Below, in pieces: positions 8,799 to 17,978 of a DNA stretch of 64,000 nt (the stretch's first letter is position 1; each line of letters begins with the position of its first letter). The notes beneath the pieces were generated by a model. It made no database searches. It was not told the DNA's origin and was given only the letters and a program-made list of their open reading frames with translations. The stretch is from assembly GCF_003345295.1 (NCBI RefSeq), contig NZ_CP031055.1, forward strand, positions 2,232,001 through 2,296,000, read 5' to 3'. The position numbers and the translations under genes are program-made. The DNA is from Vibrio splendidus. Its GTDB lineage: Bacteria; Pseudomonadota; Gammaproteobacteria; Enterobacterales; Vibrionaceae.

Positions 8799-8823
8799 TT
8801 TGTACCACACCCTGTGGTACAAA
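8799..8823. repeat. 25-bp perfect dyad (11-bp arms) in front of the antiporter gene
   Basis: TTTGTACCACA, then CCC, then TGTGGTACAAA: a perfect inverted repeat 16 bases upstream of the antiporter start codon. As RNA it would form a hairpin just 5' of the ribosome site; as DNA it looks like a repressor operator. Which of the two it is cannot be decided from sequence. Confidence 0.6.
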
Positions 8824-8943
8824 CTTATTCACTAAAATAAGAAAGCCTACGTTCTTACACTATAGGCTCTCTTTATCATACTAAGCGAATATTATTGTGG
8901 TTAATCAGTCACTTTACTATAGGGAGAGCAAAGCCACGATTAG

Positions 8944-8970
8944 CTAACTGGGTGGTTATGGCCCAGTTAG
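8944..8970. terminator. Stem-loop downstream of the nucleoside transporter
   Basis: CTAACTGGG pairs perfectly with CCCAGTTAG around a 9-base loop, 29 bases beyond the stop codon of the transporter gene. No T-tract follows on the minus strand, so it may be an mRNA 3'-end stabiliser or a Rho-dependent end rather than an intrinsic terminator. Confidence 0.45.
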
Positions 8971-8998
8971 AAAGTGCTTATAAGTCACCAATGATTAC

Positions 8999-10198
8999 TT
9001 ATAGAGAAAGCACCACGCCGGCAATCGCTGCGCTCATTAGGTTGGCAAGCACACCCGCACAAATTGCTTTAAAGCCGTATTGTGAGATGAAAGAACGACG
9101 CTCTGGAACTAAGCTGCCCAAACCGCCAATCAAAATGGCCATCGTAGAGATGTTGGCAAAACCACATAGCGCGAAAGTAACGATCGCTTTTGAGTGCTCA
9201 CTCAGTGCGTCTTTTACGTCCATTAACTGGATGAAAGCCACAAACTCGTTCACAACGATCTTGTTACCGATCAGCGAGCCTGCAACCACAGCCTCAGACC
9301 ACGGCACACCGATCAGCCATGCAACGGGTGCGAACACATAACCTAGGATAAGTTCGAAGCTTAGGTTTACGCCGAACCAGCCACCAACAATACCTAACAA
9401 GCCATTCAGCATTGCTATCACACTGATAAAGGCCAGAAGTGTCGCACCCACTGCAACGGCAATACGAAGTCCAGACATAGCCCCATCTGCCATTGCCTCA
9501 ACTACGTTTGTTGCTCGTGGAATTTCAACGTCAGACTCAATATTTTCTTGAGCCTCATCTGCATTACCTGGTACCAAAATCTTGGCCATCAATAGACCAG
9601 CAGGAGCAGACATGAATGCCGCAGCGATCAGGTAGTTCAAATCAACACCAAGCGATGCATAACCGACTAGCGTGCCACCAGCTACAGAAGCCAAACCACA
9701 CACCATGACGGCAAACAGTTGTGAATCCGTCATGTGCTTCAAGTAAGGTTTAACCACCAATGGCGCTTCGATCATGCCAACAAAAATATTCGCAGTAGCA
9801 GACAGTGACTCCGCACGGCCTGTACCTAAGAACTTTTGCAAAGCACCGCCGATTAGGTTGATCACCTTTGGCATAAAGCCGATGTGATACAAACCTGAAA
9901 TCAATGCAGAGAAAAAGATAATGATGCCGAGAACGTTAATAGCGAATACAAATCCGTTATTCGTTAGGCCACCAAATAGGAAGTTAATCCCCTCTTGACC
10001 GTAGTTGATCAAGCTAGACACTGCACCAGTGGCTGCATTCAGCACTTCTTTACCCATTGGCACATACAGAACCAGTAGGGCGAATGAGATTTGCAGTAAG
10101 AAAGCCAAAGAGACTGTTCTTAGCGGGATATTTTTTCTGTCCGTAGATAGTAACCAAGCGGTTACTAAAATAGTGATAATTCCAAGTAGGGAAGCCAT
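8999..10198 (-). CDS. NupC-family (CNT) concentrative nucleoside transporter
   Basis: A 399-residue membrane protein of the concentrative nucleoside transporter family, which takes up nucleosides with H+ or Na+. Recognisable parts: MASLLGIITILVTAWLLSTDRKNIPLRT at the start, FGGLTNNGFVFAINVLGIIIFFSALISGLYH, the substrate loop ATANIFVGMIEAPLVVKPYL, SVAGGTLVGYASLG, and NKIVVNEFVAF. Eight or more hydrophobic helices. The frame opens at 10264, but the family start is the ATG at 10198 with AGG about 9 bases upstream. Several paralogues occur in vibrios, so a numbered symbol is not assigned. No companion nucleoside-catabolism gene is adjacent. Confidence 0.9.
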   Translation of the reverse strand: MASLLGIITILVTAWLLSTDRKNIPLRTVSLAFLLQISFALLVLYVPMGKEVLNAATGAVSSLINYGQEGINFLFGGLTNNGFVFAINVLGIIIFFSALISGLYHIGFMPKVINLIGGALQKFLGTGRAESLSATANIFVGMIEAPLVVKPYLKHMTDSQLFAVMVCGLASVAGGTLVGYASLGVDLNYLIAAAFMSAPAGLLMAKILVPGNADEAQENIESDVEIPRATNVVEAMADGAMSGLRIAVAVGATLLAFISVIAMLNGLLGIVGGWFGVNLSFELILGYVFAPVAWLIGVPWSEAVVAGSLIGNKIVVNEFVAFIQLMDVKDALSEHSKAIVTFALCGFANISTMAILIGGLGSLVPERRSFISQYGFKAICAGVLANLMSAAIAGVVLSL

Positions 10199-10402
10199 GT
10201 GCGTCAACCTAAAGTTGTAGGTAGGAAAGGCGACGCATTCTATAGAGGAAATCGTTTGCGGCAAGTTGAGGTTGTTAATGTGATGTTGGTTGAATCACTC
10301 TTTAATAGTGAATTTCACTAAGTAATTGAATTTTAATAATTAACTTTGATTAAAAAACAAACTTTTTCCATATGGAAATTATATTTATAGATTGGGAAAC
10401 AG

Positions 10403-11347
10403 TTAGCGGTGCAGTTCAACGCAAGTTTTGAGGTTTTTGTCCCAATAAGTCGGCGATCCGATATGATCTTTGATGAACTCAATCACTGCTGAAAGCTTCT
10501 TCGGCATGTTCTTTCTACTCGGATACACGGCATAGAATGGCATCAGCTGACTCGCTCGCCATTCCGGTAAAACTTGGATGAGCTTGCCCGTTCTAAACTC
10601 TTCTTTGACTAAGTAAGTCGCTAGGTAAGCAACGCCCCAACCTGATACTGCCGCGTCTCGTACCGCTTCAGCCAAATCCACCGAGTAATCGCCCGCCACT
10701 TTAACACTGAGATTTTCTTGGCCGTTATCAAATGCCCATGACGTGTAATCACGTTCACGGCTGCGGTAGATAAGGCAGTTATGGTCAATCAGATCAGATG
10801 GCACGTGTGGAGTCCCTGCCTTAATCAGATAATCCGGTGATGCGGCTACCACAAACTGGCTATCTGCTAAACGCTGCGCAATGTAACCTTCAGGCAAGTC
10901 TTCATTGTTAGTGATCCAGAGATCCAAGCGCTCCTCAATCATGTCCACTTTGTAATCGAACAAATGCACTTCAATTCTCAGCTGAGGGTAAAGCTGTCTA
11001 AGCTGGTCAATCGCTGGAATGATATGCAGTGTGCCAAATGACTGAGACAAGCCTATACGGAATATTCCAGAAATGTCGTCACGCTGGCTATCCATGTCCA
11101 TTTGAGCCGCTTTCACCGTATTGAACAGCTGCTCACAATGCTGATAGAACACTTCTCCAGCTTCGGTTAACGTAAGGCTGCGTGTGGTTCTTTGCACTAA
11201 CTTGATACCTATCGAATCCTCGAGCAAAGCAATTTGTTTACTGATGTGAGATACCGACACATTCAAGCTTTTTGCTGCACTGGTAAAGCCTTCATGCTTG
11301 ATTAACGCATGGAATATCACCATCTGTGCGGCTCTATCTGTTAGCAC
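10403..11347 (-). CDS. LysR-family transcriptional regulator
   Basis: A 314-residue LysR-type protein. Residues 4-63 hold the winged helix-turn-helix (FTSAAKSLNVSVSHISKQIALLEDSIGIKLVQRTTRSLTLTEAG). Residues 90-300 form the periplasmic-binding-like effector domain. It starts with GTG at 11347. The HTH and the AFDNG / VRDAAVSGWGVAYL segments place it in the CrgA/YafC-like group that often controls oxidoreductases or efflux. It runs toward the nucleoside transporter in the same direction with a 200-base gap; no divergent target gene is present, so its regulon is unknown. Confidence 0.85.
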   Translation of the reverse strand: MLTDRAAQMVIFHALIKHEGFTSAAKSLNVSVSHISKQIALLEDSIGIKLVQRTTRSLTLTEAGEVFYQHCEQLFNTVKAAQMDMDSQRDDISGIFRIGLSQSFGTLHIIPAIDQLRQLYPQLRIEVHLFDYKVDMIEERLDLWITNNEDLPEGYIAQRLADSQFVVAASPDYLIKAGTPHVPSDLIDHNCLIYRSRERDYTSWAFDNGQENLSVKVAGDYSVDLAEAVRDAAVSGWGVAYLATYLVKEEFRTGKLIQVLPEWRASQLMPFYAVYPSRKNMPKKLSAVIEFIKDHIGSPTYWDKNLKTCVELHR

Positions 11348-11383
11348 AAAACCACCTTCTTAAATATATGAAATATAAAATAA

Positions 11384-11405
11384 AAAGGACTCCGAAGAGT
11401 CCTTT
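11384..11405 (-). terminator. Terminator of the lytic transglycosylase gene
   Basis: AAAGGACTC, CGAA loop, GAGTCCTTT; on the minus strand the stem is followed by a T-rich run. It separates the transglycosylase from the LysR gene. Confidence 0.8.
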
Positions 11406-11493
11406 AATCTGTTCTGCCTATAGTAGGCTAAATGCTATTCAAAGCGACCTAGTTCTATTAATCAGATTGAGTCTATTAATCAAATTAGGTCGA

Positions 11494-12492
11494 TTAATCA
11501 AACTTAATTCTATCGGCTAGGTGGCTGACCGCCAACGCAAAGTAATAAGAACGATTCCACTTCATTAACACATTGTAGTTGTTGTAAATGAGGTACGAAC
11601 GACCCGTTTCATCGTCCGGCATTATCAACCAAGCTTTGATATCTTCATCAAGTGTAGGCAGTGGGCGATCGTCATAACGCTTAATACCAAGTTCAGACCA
11701 CTCTTTTAGGTATTTCGCTTTGTCTTCGTCTCGACCTTGCATCTCAATAGACACGGTTGATGGAACGTGAACCTGACGCCCCCAAGTATATTTGTCATCC
11801 CAACCCGATTGGCTGAGATAATTCGCCGCCGAAGCAAACACGTCTTCTTCAGTACCCCAAATATCTTTCTTGCCATCACCACTGCCATCAGCGGCGTAAG
11901 CTAAAAATGAGCTAGGCATAAACTGAGGTTGCCCCATCGCGCCAGCCCAAGAGCCTTTCATCTCTTTTGGTGCAATATGGCCTTGATCAAGTATCTTCAA
12001 TGCCGCCATCGCTTCGCTACGGAAGAAGGCTTCTCTGCGACCTTCATAAGCCATGGTTGTTAGAGCATCAATAACACTGTAATTCCCCGTGAACTTACCA
12101 AAATTACTCTCTACACCCCATAGAGCGACAATGAATCTTGGTTGAACACCATATTCATCACCAATACGCTTTAACGCTGTGTAGTGTTTCTTATAGAGTG
12201 ATCTCGCCTGCTTCACTTTCCAGTCAGGAACCGCACGTGGAATGTATTCATCCAGAGTCAGTTTCTTTTCAGGTTGGTTTTTGTCGGCTTTTACCGCTCT
12301 TGGCTTAAACGTCACACCATCAAAAGCTTCATCAATGATCGCTTCAGAAATACCTTCTTCACGACCTTGTTGCTTTAGTTTTTCTACATATTGCTCAAAG
12401 CTAAGCTCTTCAGCTTGAACCGAGCCAATGGTCAGGCTATTACCCAATAGTAATGCCGACACAGCCAATATGGTTTTCGAAAATTTACTCAA
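11494..12492 (-). CDS. MltB-type lytic murein transglycosylase (GH103)
   Basis: A periplasmic peptidoglycan-cleaving enzyme of 332 residues that forms 1,6-anhydromuramyl ends. Residues 1-27 are a signal peptide ending VQA with no lipobox cysteine, so it should be soluble rather than an outer-membrane lipoprotein. The catalytic acid is Glu128 in ALWGVESNFGKFTG. The family signatures MAYEGRREAFFRSEAM and GSWAGAMGQPQFMPSSFLAYA follow, then DGKKDIWGTEEDVFASAANYL. The nearest ribosome site is a run of GGAGGAG just before the ATG. It lies directly downstream of ycgL, likely co-transcribed (gap 30 bases). Confidence 0.9.
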   Translation of the reverse strand: MSKFSKTILAVSALLLGNSLTIGSVQAEELSFEQYVEKLKQQGREEGISEAIIDEAFDGVTFKPRAVKADKNQPEKKLTLDEYIPRAVPDWKVKQARSLYKKHYTALKRIGDEYGVQPRFIVALWGVESNFGKFTGNYSVIDALTTMAYEGRREAFFRSEAMAALKILDQGHIAPKEMKGSWAGAMGQPQFMPSSFLAYAADGSGDGKKDIWGTEEDVFASAANYLSQSGWDDKYTWGRQVHVPSTVSIEMQGRDEDKAKYLKEWSELGIKRYDDRPLPTLDEDIKAWLIMPDDETGRSYLIYNNYNVLMKWNRSYYFALAVSHLADRIKFD

Positions 12493-12522
12493 CGATCACT
12501 CCTCCTTGAATTGAGGTGGCTA

Positions 12523-12813
12523 TCACTCTTCGTCTTGACCTTTATTTTGAGCTTTACGCTCTTTATGAAGCTCAAGTTCGTTAACTGGTGGTGGCGGAAC
12601 CTGCAAAAAGAAACCATCGGTGTTCAGTGATTCTCTCACTTTATCGATGTTCACTTGAGCCAGTTTACGGCCGTCCATTTTAATTACCATTACAAAACTA
12701 GGTTTACCAAACATTTGCATCAATGCGTCAGGAACTTGTGAAAAATCATCCTTCTTAGGGATATAAAGGTATGTTCCTTCTTTCTTTGAACTTTTATATA
12801 TAGAACACAGCAT
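12523..12813 (-). CDS. ycgL: YcgL domain protein
   Basis: A 96-residue cytoplasmic protein starting MLCSIYKSSKKEGTYLYIPKKDDFSQVP, the unmistakable YcgL (UPF0745) sequence. The fold is known but no biochemical activity is established. It is divergent from minC, as ycgL is next to minCDE in E. coli. The C-terminus is charged and low in complexity (KERKAQNKGQDEE). Confidence 0.9.
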   Translation of the reverse strand: MLCSIYKSSKKEGTYLYIPKKDDFSQVPDALMQMFGKPSFVMVIKMDGRKLAQVNIDKVRESLNTDGFFLQVPPPPVNELELHKERKAQNKGQDEE

Positions 12814-13034
12814 GACAAACCTTTTTTAAATGTTTATGACTACAAAACTCTCACTTGCGAGATCAATAGTTTATGTTAGGGAAATATTGGGAACAAAACG
12901 TTCATTTGACAACAAGATTACTTGCTGTGCTTGGTTTGGGAATATAACATGATAAACCTAGTTTCAGGCAATGCCCTTTATTTTATTGATAAAGAAATTG
13001 TACCAATCCGCTATTGAGGTCCTGTAGTTTTTCG

Positions 13035-13697
13035 ATGTCTAGTAACCCAGATCTAAAAGGTAGCAGTTTCACGCTATCTGTTTTGCACTTATCCGATGAT
13101 CAAGTCGAAAATGCAGTGTCTTTTCTTCAAGAGAAGGTAGACCAGGCACCCACTTTTTTCGCAGCTGCGCCGGTTGTTATCAACATTAGCAAAGTCGCGG
13201 GCGATATAGATTTCGTGCAACTGAAAAATGGTATATCTCAAGCGGGCATGATCCCGGTTGGTGTGGCTGGCTGTTCAGATAAACGCATGCAAAACCTAGC
13301 CAGAGATGCAGGTTTTGCTGTGATGACAGCAAGTAAATCTCCTTCTCAAGCTCCGGCGAAGATGGCCCCGATAAAGGTGGTGAGAACCCCTATACGTTCT
13401 GGTCAGCAGGTGTATGCGAAAGATGGTGATTTGCTGATTCTTAGCCACGTAAGTGCAGGTGCAGAAGTGATTGCCGATGGCAGCATCCACATTCATGGCA
13501 CGCTACGCGGTCGTGCAATTGCAGGTGCAAGTGGTCAAACTGAAGCAAAAATAATTTGTAATGATTTACAAGCCGAGCTGGTTTCCATTGCAGGAAATTA
13601 CTGGCTCAGCGATCAAATTGAAAGCGAGTACTGGCAGAAGAAAACCATGTTCAGTATGGCAAACGATGTATTACACGTTGATGTCCTCGCAATATAA
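13035..13697 (+). CDS. minC: Septum site-determining protein MinC
   Basis: The FtsZ-polymer inhibitor of the Min system, 220 residues. The N-terminal FtsZ-antagonist domain runs from SSFTLSVLHLSDD to about residue 105. A variable linker follows, then the C-terminal beta-helix domain (VRSGQQVYAKDGDLLI to SIAGNYWLS), which binds MinD and FtsZ through LRGRAIAG. The ATG at 13035 fits the family; an upstream TTG at 13014 in frame is unlikely. First gene of minCDE, 21 bases before minD. Confidence 0.95.
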   Translation: MSSNPDLKGSSFTLSVLHLSDDQVENAVSFLQEKVDQAPTFFAAAPVVINISKVAGDIDFVQLKNGISQAGMIPVGVAGCSDKRMQNLARDAGFAVMTASKSPSQAPAKMAPIKVVRTPIRSGQQVYAKDGDLLILSHVSAGAEVIADGSIHIHGTLRGRAIAGASGQTEAKIICNDLQAELVSIAGNYWLSDQIESEYWQKKTMFSMANDVLHVDVLAI

Positions 13698-13718
13698 GAG
13701 AAATAAAAGGAAAACAGA

Positions 13719-14531
13719 ATGGCACGCATTATCGTTGTAACGTCGGGTAAAGGCGGGGTAGGCAAAACGACCTCCAGTGCAGCTATTGCCTCAGGTCTGG
13801 CTTTAAAAGGGAAGAAAACCGCAGTCATCGACTTTGATATCGGTCTGCGTAACCTAGATTTAATCATGGGTTGTGAGCGTCGTGTTGTGTACGACTTCGT
13901 TAATGTTATCAATGGTGAAGCGACGCTGAACCAAGCGATGATCAAAGACAAGCGTACAGAGAACCTGTTCATTCTTCCTGCTTCTCAAACTCGTGACAAA
14001 GACGCACTAACAAAAGATGGCGTTCGTCGTGTGTTTGATGAATTGGATGAAATGGGCTTTGATTTCATCATCTGTGATTCTCCGGCGGGTATCGAGCAAG
14101 GCGCTCTGATGGCGTTGTATTTCGCTGATGAAGCGATTGTAACGACTAACCCTGAAGTCTCTTCTGTACGCGATTCAGACCGAATTCTAGGTATTCTTGA
14201 TTCTAAATCTCGTCGTTCAGAAGACGGATTAGAGCCAGTGAAAACGCACCTTCTATTGACTCGCTACAACCCAGCGCGTGTAACTCAAGGTGAGATGCTA
14301 AGTGTTGAAGACGTTGAAGAAATTCTGCACATCTCTCTACTGGGTGTGATTCCAGAGAGCCAAGCAGTACTGAACGCGTCAAACAAGGGTGTTCCGGTTA
14401 TCTTTGACGAAGCAACCGACGCAGGTATGGCTTACAATGATACTGTAGAGCGACTACTGGGTAGCCAAGTGGACTTCCGTTTCTTAACGGAACAGAAGAA
14501 AGGCATCTTCAAAAGACTGTTCGGGGGCTAA
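13719..14531 (+). CDS. minD: Septum site-determining ATPase MinD
   Basis: A membrane-cycling ATPase of 270 residues. The deviant Walker A motif GKGGVGKTT has Lys11 and Lys16. FDIGLRNLDLIMG and ICDSPAGIEQGALMAL are the switch regions. The last ten residues, KGIFKRLFGG, form the amphipathic membrane-targeting helix. MinD recruits MinC to the poles and is stimulated by MinE. Its stop is 6 bases before minE. Confidence 0.98.
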   Translation: MARIIVVTSGKGGVGKTTSSAAIASGLALKGKKTAVIDFDIGLRNLDLIMGCERRVVYDFVNVINGEATLNQAMIKDKRTENLFILPASQTRDKDALTKDGVRRVFDELDEMGFDFIICDSPAGIEQGALMALYFADEAIVTTNPEVSSVRDSDRILGILDSKSRRSEDGLEPVKTHLLLTRYNPARVTQGEMLSVEDVEEILHISLLGVIPESQAVLNASNKGVPVIFDEATDAGMAYNDTVERLLGSQVDFRFLTEQKKGIFKRLFGG

Positions 14532-14537
14532 TACGCA

Positions 14538-14801
14538 ATGTCATTATTAGAGTTTTTTAGACCACAGAAAAAGACAACCGCAAACCTAGCCAAAGAGCGT
14601 TTGCAGATCATTGTTGCCGAGCGACGCAGCCATGACGACCCTGCACCGTCATACTTGCCGCAACTGAAAGAAGACATCTTGAAGTGTATTGCGAAGTACG
14701 TTGAAGTCGATCCATCAATGGTTGATCTGACATTCGAACATAAAGATGACGACATCTCAGTATTAGAGCTGAACGTTAAGCTTCCAGAAGAAGATCGATA
14801 A
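14538..14801 (+). CDS. minE: Cell division topological specificity factor MinE
   Basis: 87 residues. The N-terminal MSLLEFFRPQ amphipathic segment and the anti-MinCD helix ANLAKERLQIIVAERR are conserved, and the C-terminal dimerisation domain begins about residue 35. MinE drives MinD off the membrane and sets up the pole-to-pole oscillation. Last gene of minCDE; terminator at 14835-14862. Confidence 0.97.
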   Translation: MSLLEFFRPQKKTTANLAKERLQIIVAERRSHDDPAPSYLPQLKEDILKCIAKYVEVDPSMVDLTFEHKDDDISVLELNVKLPEEDR

Positions 14802-14834
14802 GTAGAGCCTGAGCTGTGCTTATCAATACTCAAT

Positions 14835-14862
14835 AAAAAAGAGAGCCTAGGCTCTCTTTTTT
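14835..14862. terminator. minCDE terminator
   Basis: AAAAAAGAGAGCC pairs with GGCTCTCTTTTTT across two bases; perfect symmetry makes it usable by rnd on the other strand too. Confidence 0.85.
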
Positions 14863-14914
14863 GTGTCTGAAACTTTTATCTCTAAAGCATTCGTTGCTTA
14901 CTACAAAACTAAAG

Positions 14915-16033
14915 TTACTTGATTGCTTTATTTAGCTTCTCGCCAACGACATCTAGACGCCAACCTTGCATTACATCAGGCAGCTTCTCTGGATTACGAT
15001 CGTACTTCCAAATCCAGCTTAACACTTGATTAAGTTGCTTCTTCGATGCCAAAAACTCAGTCGCTAAACCACTGTGTTGTGATGCGGTTTTCACTTCATC
15101 TTTCAGCACTTTGAAGAGTTGCTTGTAACCTGGGTAGTCCATTAGACGTTCTACTGGCGCTGGGTACTCTTCTTCTGGCGTATGCTCAGCCAATTTCACG
15201 ATTGAGCTGATCTTCGCGCCATGGCGACGTACAGAGCGGTAATCAAACCCTTCCTGCTCCATATGCTTAGGATCTTTCATTGCGAATCGAGCTACGGCCC
15301 ATAGGTCTTGTTCTTTAAAGACAAAGTTCAACGCTAAATCACGCTTAATCGCTTCTTTTAAACGCCAAGTTGCTAGAGGTCTTAAAATCGCTAACTGCTG
15401 AGGTTTTAGCTGCCACGCGCCTTTAATATCAAGGTAAGCATTGTCTGGGTTGGCTTTACGAATGCGCTTAGCCACTTGTAAATCAGACTCTTGTTGCGCC
15501 GCTTCCCACCAGCCTGCTTCCATCACTTTTTCGAGAAGCTTGTTGTACATTGGCATCAAGTAGTGAACGTCTGCCGCTGCGTAGTCGAGTTGCTTTTGAG
15601 AAAGCGGACGCGCTAGCCAGTCAGTACGAGATTCACTCTTATCTAGGTCAACACCTACAAACTCAGAAACTAGAGCCGCAAAGCCAGTTGAAAGACCATG
15701 ACCTAAGAAGGCTGCCATGATCTGCGTATCAACCATTGGTGTTGGCGTACAGCCAAATGCGTTCTGGAATACTTCTAGATCTTCGCCACACGCATGTAAC
15801 ACTTTCAGTACTGAAGTGTCTTTCAACAGCCCAACAAACGGGGTCATTTCATCAAGAGCAATAGGATCAATCAGTGACAGCGTTTCACCATCAAATAACT
15901 GAATTAAGCCTAATTGAGGGTAATAGGTTCTTGTACGAACGAACTCTGTATCAAGCATAACAACATCGGCTTCACGTGCTTGTTGGCAAACTCGCTCAAG
16001 GTCTTTAACTTGGGTAATGATTTGATAATCCAC
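14915..16033 (-). CDS. rnd: Ribonuclease D
   Basis: A 3'-5' exoribonuclease for tRNA 3'-end trimming. The DEDDy exonuclease domain is visible: DTEFVRTRTYYPQLGLIQLFDG (Exo I), HACGEDLEVF (Exo II) and DYAAADVHYLMPMY (Exo III with its Tyr). Two HRDC-like domains follow. I place the start at the GTG at 16033 (MDYQIITQ), which fits the E. coli start and length (372 residues). The open frame reaches 16108, but that would run through the fadD terminator hairpin. Separate transcription from fadD is therefore likely. Confidence 0.92.
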   Translation of the reverse strand: MDYQIITQVKDLERVCQQAREADVVMLDTEFVRTRTYYPQLGLIQLFDGETLSLIDPIALDEMTPFVGLLKDTSVLKVLHACGEDLEVFQNAFGCTPTPMVDTQIMAAFLGHGLSTGFAALVSEFVGVDLDKSESRTDWLARPLSQKQLDYAAADVHYLMPMYNKLLEKVMEAGWWEAAQQESDLQVAKRIRKANPDNAYLDIKGAWQLKPQQLAILRPLATWRLKEAIKRDLALNFVFKEQDLWAVARFAMKDPKHMEQEGFDYRSVRRHGAKISSIVKLAEHTPEEEYPAPVERLMDYPGYKQLFKVLKDEVKTASQHSGLATEFLASKKQLNQVLSWIWKYDRNPEKLPDVMQGWRLDVVGEKLNKAIK

Positions 16034-16070
16034 AAAAACTCTCACTGATTTTACTTTGATCGCCGGATAC

Positions 16071-16098
16071 AAAAATGCCGACATTAACTGTCGGCATT
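16071..16098 (-). terminator. fadD terminator
   Basis: AATGCCGACA and TGTCGGCATT surround a 5-base loop; on the minus strand T5 follows. It separates fadD from rnd. Confidence 0.85.
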
Positions 16099-16177
16099 CT
16101 AACACCATTTTTCAGCGCTCGCTTAGATTAAGCGCTGCTATGGCTTGTGGTGCATCATCTTCTCGTAAATGAGCTCG

Positions 16178-17872
16178 TTACTCGCTTGCGCGTTTGGCAA
16201 GCTCTGCGTCGTTTTCTTCACGAAGCACTCGGCGCAAGATTTTGCCTACATTGGTTTTTGGTAGTTCTTCACGGAACTCAATCAATTTAGGGATCTTGTA
16301 GCCAGTTAGGTGTTCACGACAGTGCGCGATAATGTCTTCTTTGGTTAGGCTAGGGTCACGTTTTACCACGTAAATCTTAACCAGCTCACCAGACACTTCA
16401 TGAGGTTGGCCGATAGCCGCAACTTCTAACACTTTGCCATGCAGAGCCACTACGTCTTCAATCTCGTTCGGGTAAACGTTGAAGCCCGACACTAGAATCA
16501 TGTCTTTCTTACGGTCTACGATGTACAACAAGCCTTCGTCATCAAACTTAACGATATCACCAGTCGATAACCAACCGTCTTGGTCGATCACTTCTTTGGT
16601 CGCTTCTGGACGTTGCCAGTAGCCTTGCATCACTTGAGGACCACGAACCTGCAATTCACCCACTTGGTCATTACCAACCACTTTACCTTCATCATCAACA
16701 ATACGAACTTCTGTTGAAGGTACTGGTAGGCCGATTGCACCTGTGTAGTCTTTCAGATCATATGGGTTACCCGTAACCAAAGGAGCACATTCGGTTAAAC
16801 CATAGCCTTCAAGTAGGTGGACACCTGTCGCTTTCTTCCATTGCTCAGCAACAGCGCGTTGAACCGCCATACCACCGCCAACAGATAAACGCATATTACT
16901 GAAATCCAACTCGTGGAAATCTTCGTTATTGACTAGCGCATTGAACAAGGTGTTTACGCCAGTAATCGCGGTAAATGGAACCTTTTGCAGCTCTTTAATA
17001 AAGCCAGGAATGTCACGAGGGTTAGTAATCAGAAGGTTACGACCACCCATCTCAACAAACAGTAAGCAGTTCACAGTCAGTGCGAACACGTGGTAAAGCG
17101 GCAGTGCCGTTACGACTAATTCACGGCCTTCTTGCAGAACAGGGCTATATGCCCCTTTCGCTTGAAGTACGTTCGCAATCATATTGCGGTGCGTTAGGAT
17201 TGCGCCTTTCGCTACGCCCGTTGTACCACCCGTGTACTGTAGGAATGCGATGTCATCGCCAGCCATAAATGGCTTAACGTACTGTAGGCGACGGCCTTTA
17301 TGCAGTGCTTTTCGAAATGAGATAGCACCCGGCAGATCGTACTTAGGCACCATGCCTTTTACGTATTTCACTACGAAGTCGACAATCGTACCTTTCGCTC
17401 GTGGCAACATTTGCCCCAAGCTGGTTAGTACAACGTGTTTAACCGGAGTTTTATCAACAACTTTCTCTAGTGTGCTCGCAAAGTTAGAAACGATAACAAT
17501 CGCCTTTGCGCCAGAGTCATTCAGTTGGTGTTCAAGTTCACGAGGCGTGTACAGTGGGTTGACGTTCACTGCAATCATACCTGCACGCAGTACACCAAAG
17601 AGTGCAATTGGGTATTGCAGCAAGTTTGGCATCATAAGCGCGACACGATCGCCTTTCTTCAGTTTTAGATCATTCTGCAAGTAAGCAGCAAAAGCACGAC
17701 TGCGCTCTTCAAGCTTACGGAATGTCATGATAGACCCCATGTTCTCGAATGCTGGTTGGTCTGCGTACTTCTGTACCGACTGTTCGAACATTTCAATAAG
17801 AGATGGGTACTGATCTGGGTTGATCGTCTCTGGTACGTCACTTGGATAACGTGAAAGCCAAGGTTTGTCCAC
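16178..17872 (-). CDS. fadD: Long-chain-fatty-acid-CoA ligase
   Basis: Activates long-chain fatty acids to acyl-CoA on the inner membrane, coupling uptake by FadL to beta-oxidation. Length 564 residues. The AMP-binding motif YTGGTTGVAKGAILTHRN lies at residues 213-230, and GYGLTECAPLVTGNP and LSTGDIVKFDDEGLLYIVDRKKDMILVSGFNVYP follow, with the C-terminal Lys in TNVGKILRR. The order rnd-fadD-(hydrolase)-slpB-tsaB-yoaA resembles E. coli rnd-fadD-yeaY-tsaB-yoaA. A small stem-loop (17943-17962) precedes the gene; no convincing FadR box was seen. Confidence 0.95.
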   Translation of the reverse strand: MDKPWLSRYPSDVPETINPDQYPSLIEMFEQSVQKYADQPAFENMGSIMTFRKLEERSRAFAAYLQNDLKLKKGDRVALMMPNLLQYPIALFGVLRAGMIAVNVNPLYTPRELEHQLNDSGAKAIVIVSNFASTLEKVVDKTPVKHVVLTSLGQMLPRAKGTIVDFVVKYVKGMVPKYDLPGAISFRKALHKGRRLQYVKPFMAGDDIAFLQYTGGTTGVAKGAILTHRNMIANVLQAKGAYSPVLQEGRELVVTALPLYHVFALTVNCLLFVEMGGRNLLITNPRDIPGFIKELQKVPFTAITGVNTLFNALVNNEDFHELDFSNMRLSVGGGMAVQRAVAEQWKKATGVHLLEGYGLTECAPLVTGNPYDLKDYTGAIGLPVPSTEVRIVDDEGKVVGNDQVGELQVRGPQVMQGYWQRPEATKEVIDQDGWLSTGDIVKFDDEGLLYIVDRKKDMILVSGFNVYPNEIEDVVALHGKVLEVAAIGQPHEVSGELVKIYVVKRDPSLTKEDIIAHCREHLTGYKIPKLIEFREELPKTNVGKILRRVLREENDAELAKRASE

Positions 17873-17942
17873 TATGTTACTCCTCGTTTATCAGCTGACG
17901 ACTGCTTCGCCGCTTTTTATCATTGCGGTATTACAGCACAGC

Positions 17943-17962
17943 TTTAGTGCATGAGCACTAAA
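17943..17962. other. Small stem-loop between the hydrolase gene and fadD
   Basis: TTTAGTGC, ATGA loop, GCACTAAA. No T-tract follows on the minus strand. It may stabilise the hydrolase transcript or shape the fadD leader. Confidence 0.4.
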
Positions 17963-17978
17963 AGGCTCAAACACTTGT

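Noticed and set aside
10265..10402. CRP or CytR site upstream of the nucleoside transporter
   Set aside because: TGTGA and TCACT half-sites occur several times, but none has the six-base spacing of a CRP site.
11456..11505. Tandem repeat past the transglycosylase gene
   Set aside because: ATTAATCA occurs three times with irregular spacing in AT-rich DNA that includes the gene's own end; probably chance.
13613..13972. Open frame of 119 codons opposite minC and minD
   Set aside because: Spans the junction of two certain genes of the minCDE operon; product has no features.
17184..17684. Open frame of 166 codons opposite fadD
   Set aside because: Wholly inside a well-conserved gene; no ribosome site or homology recognised.
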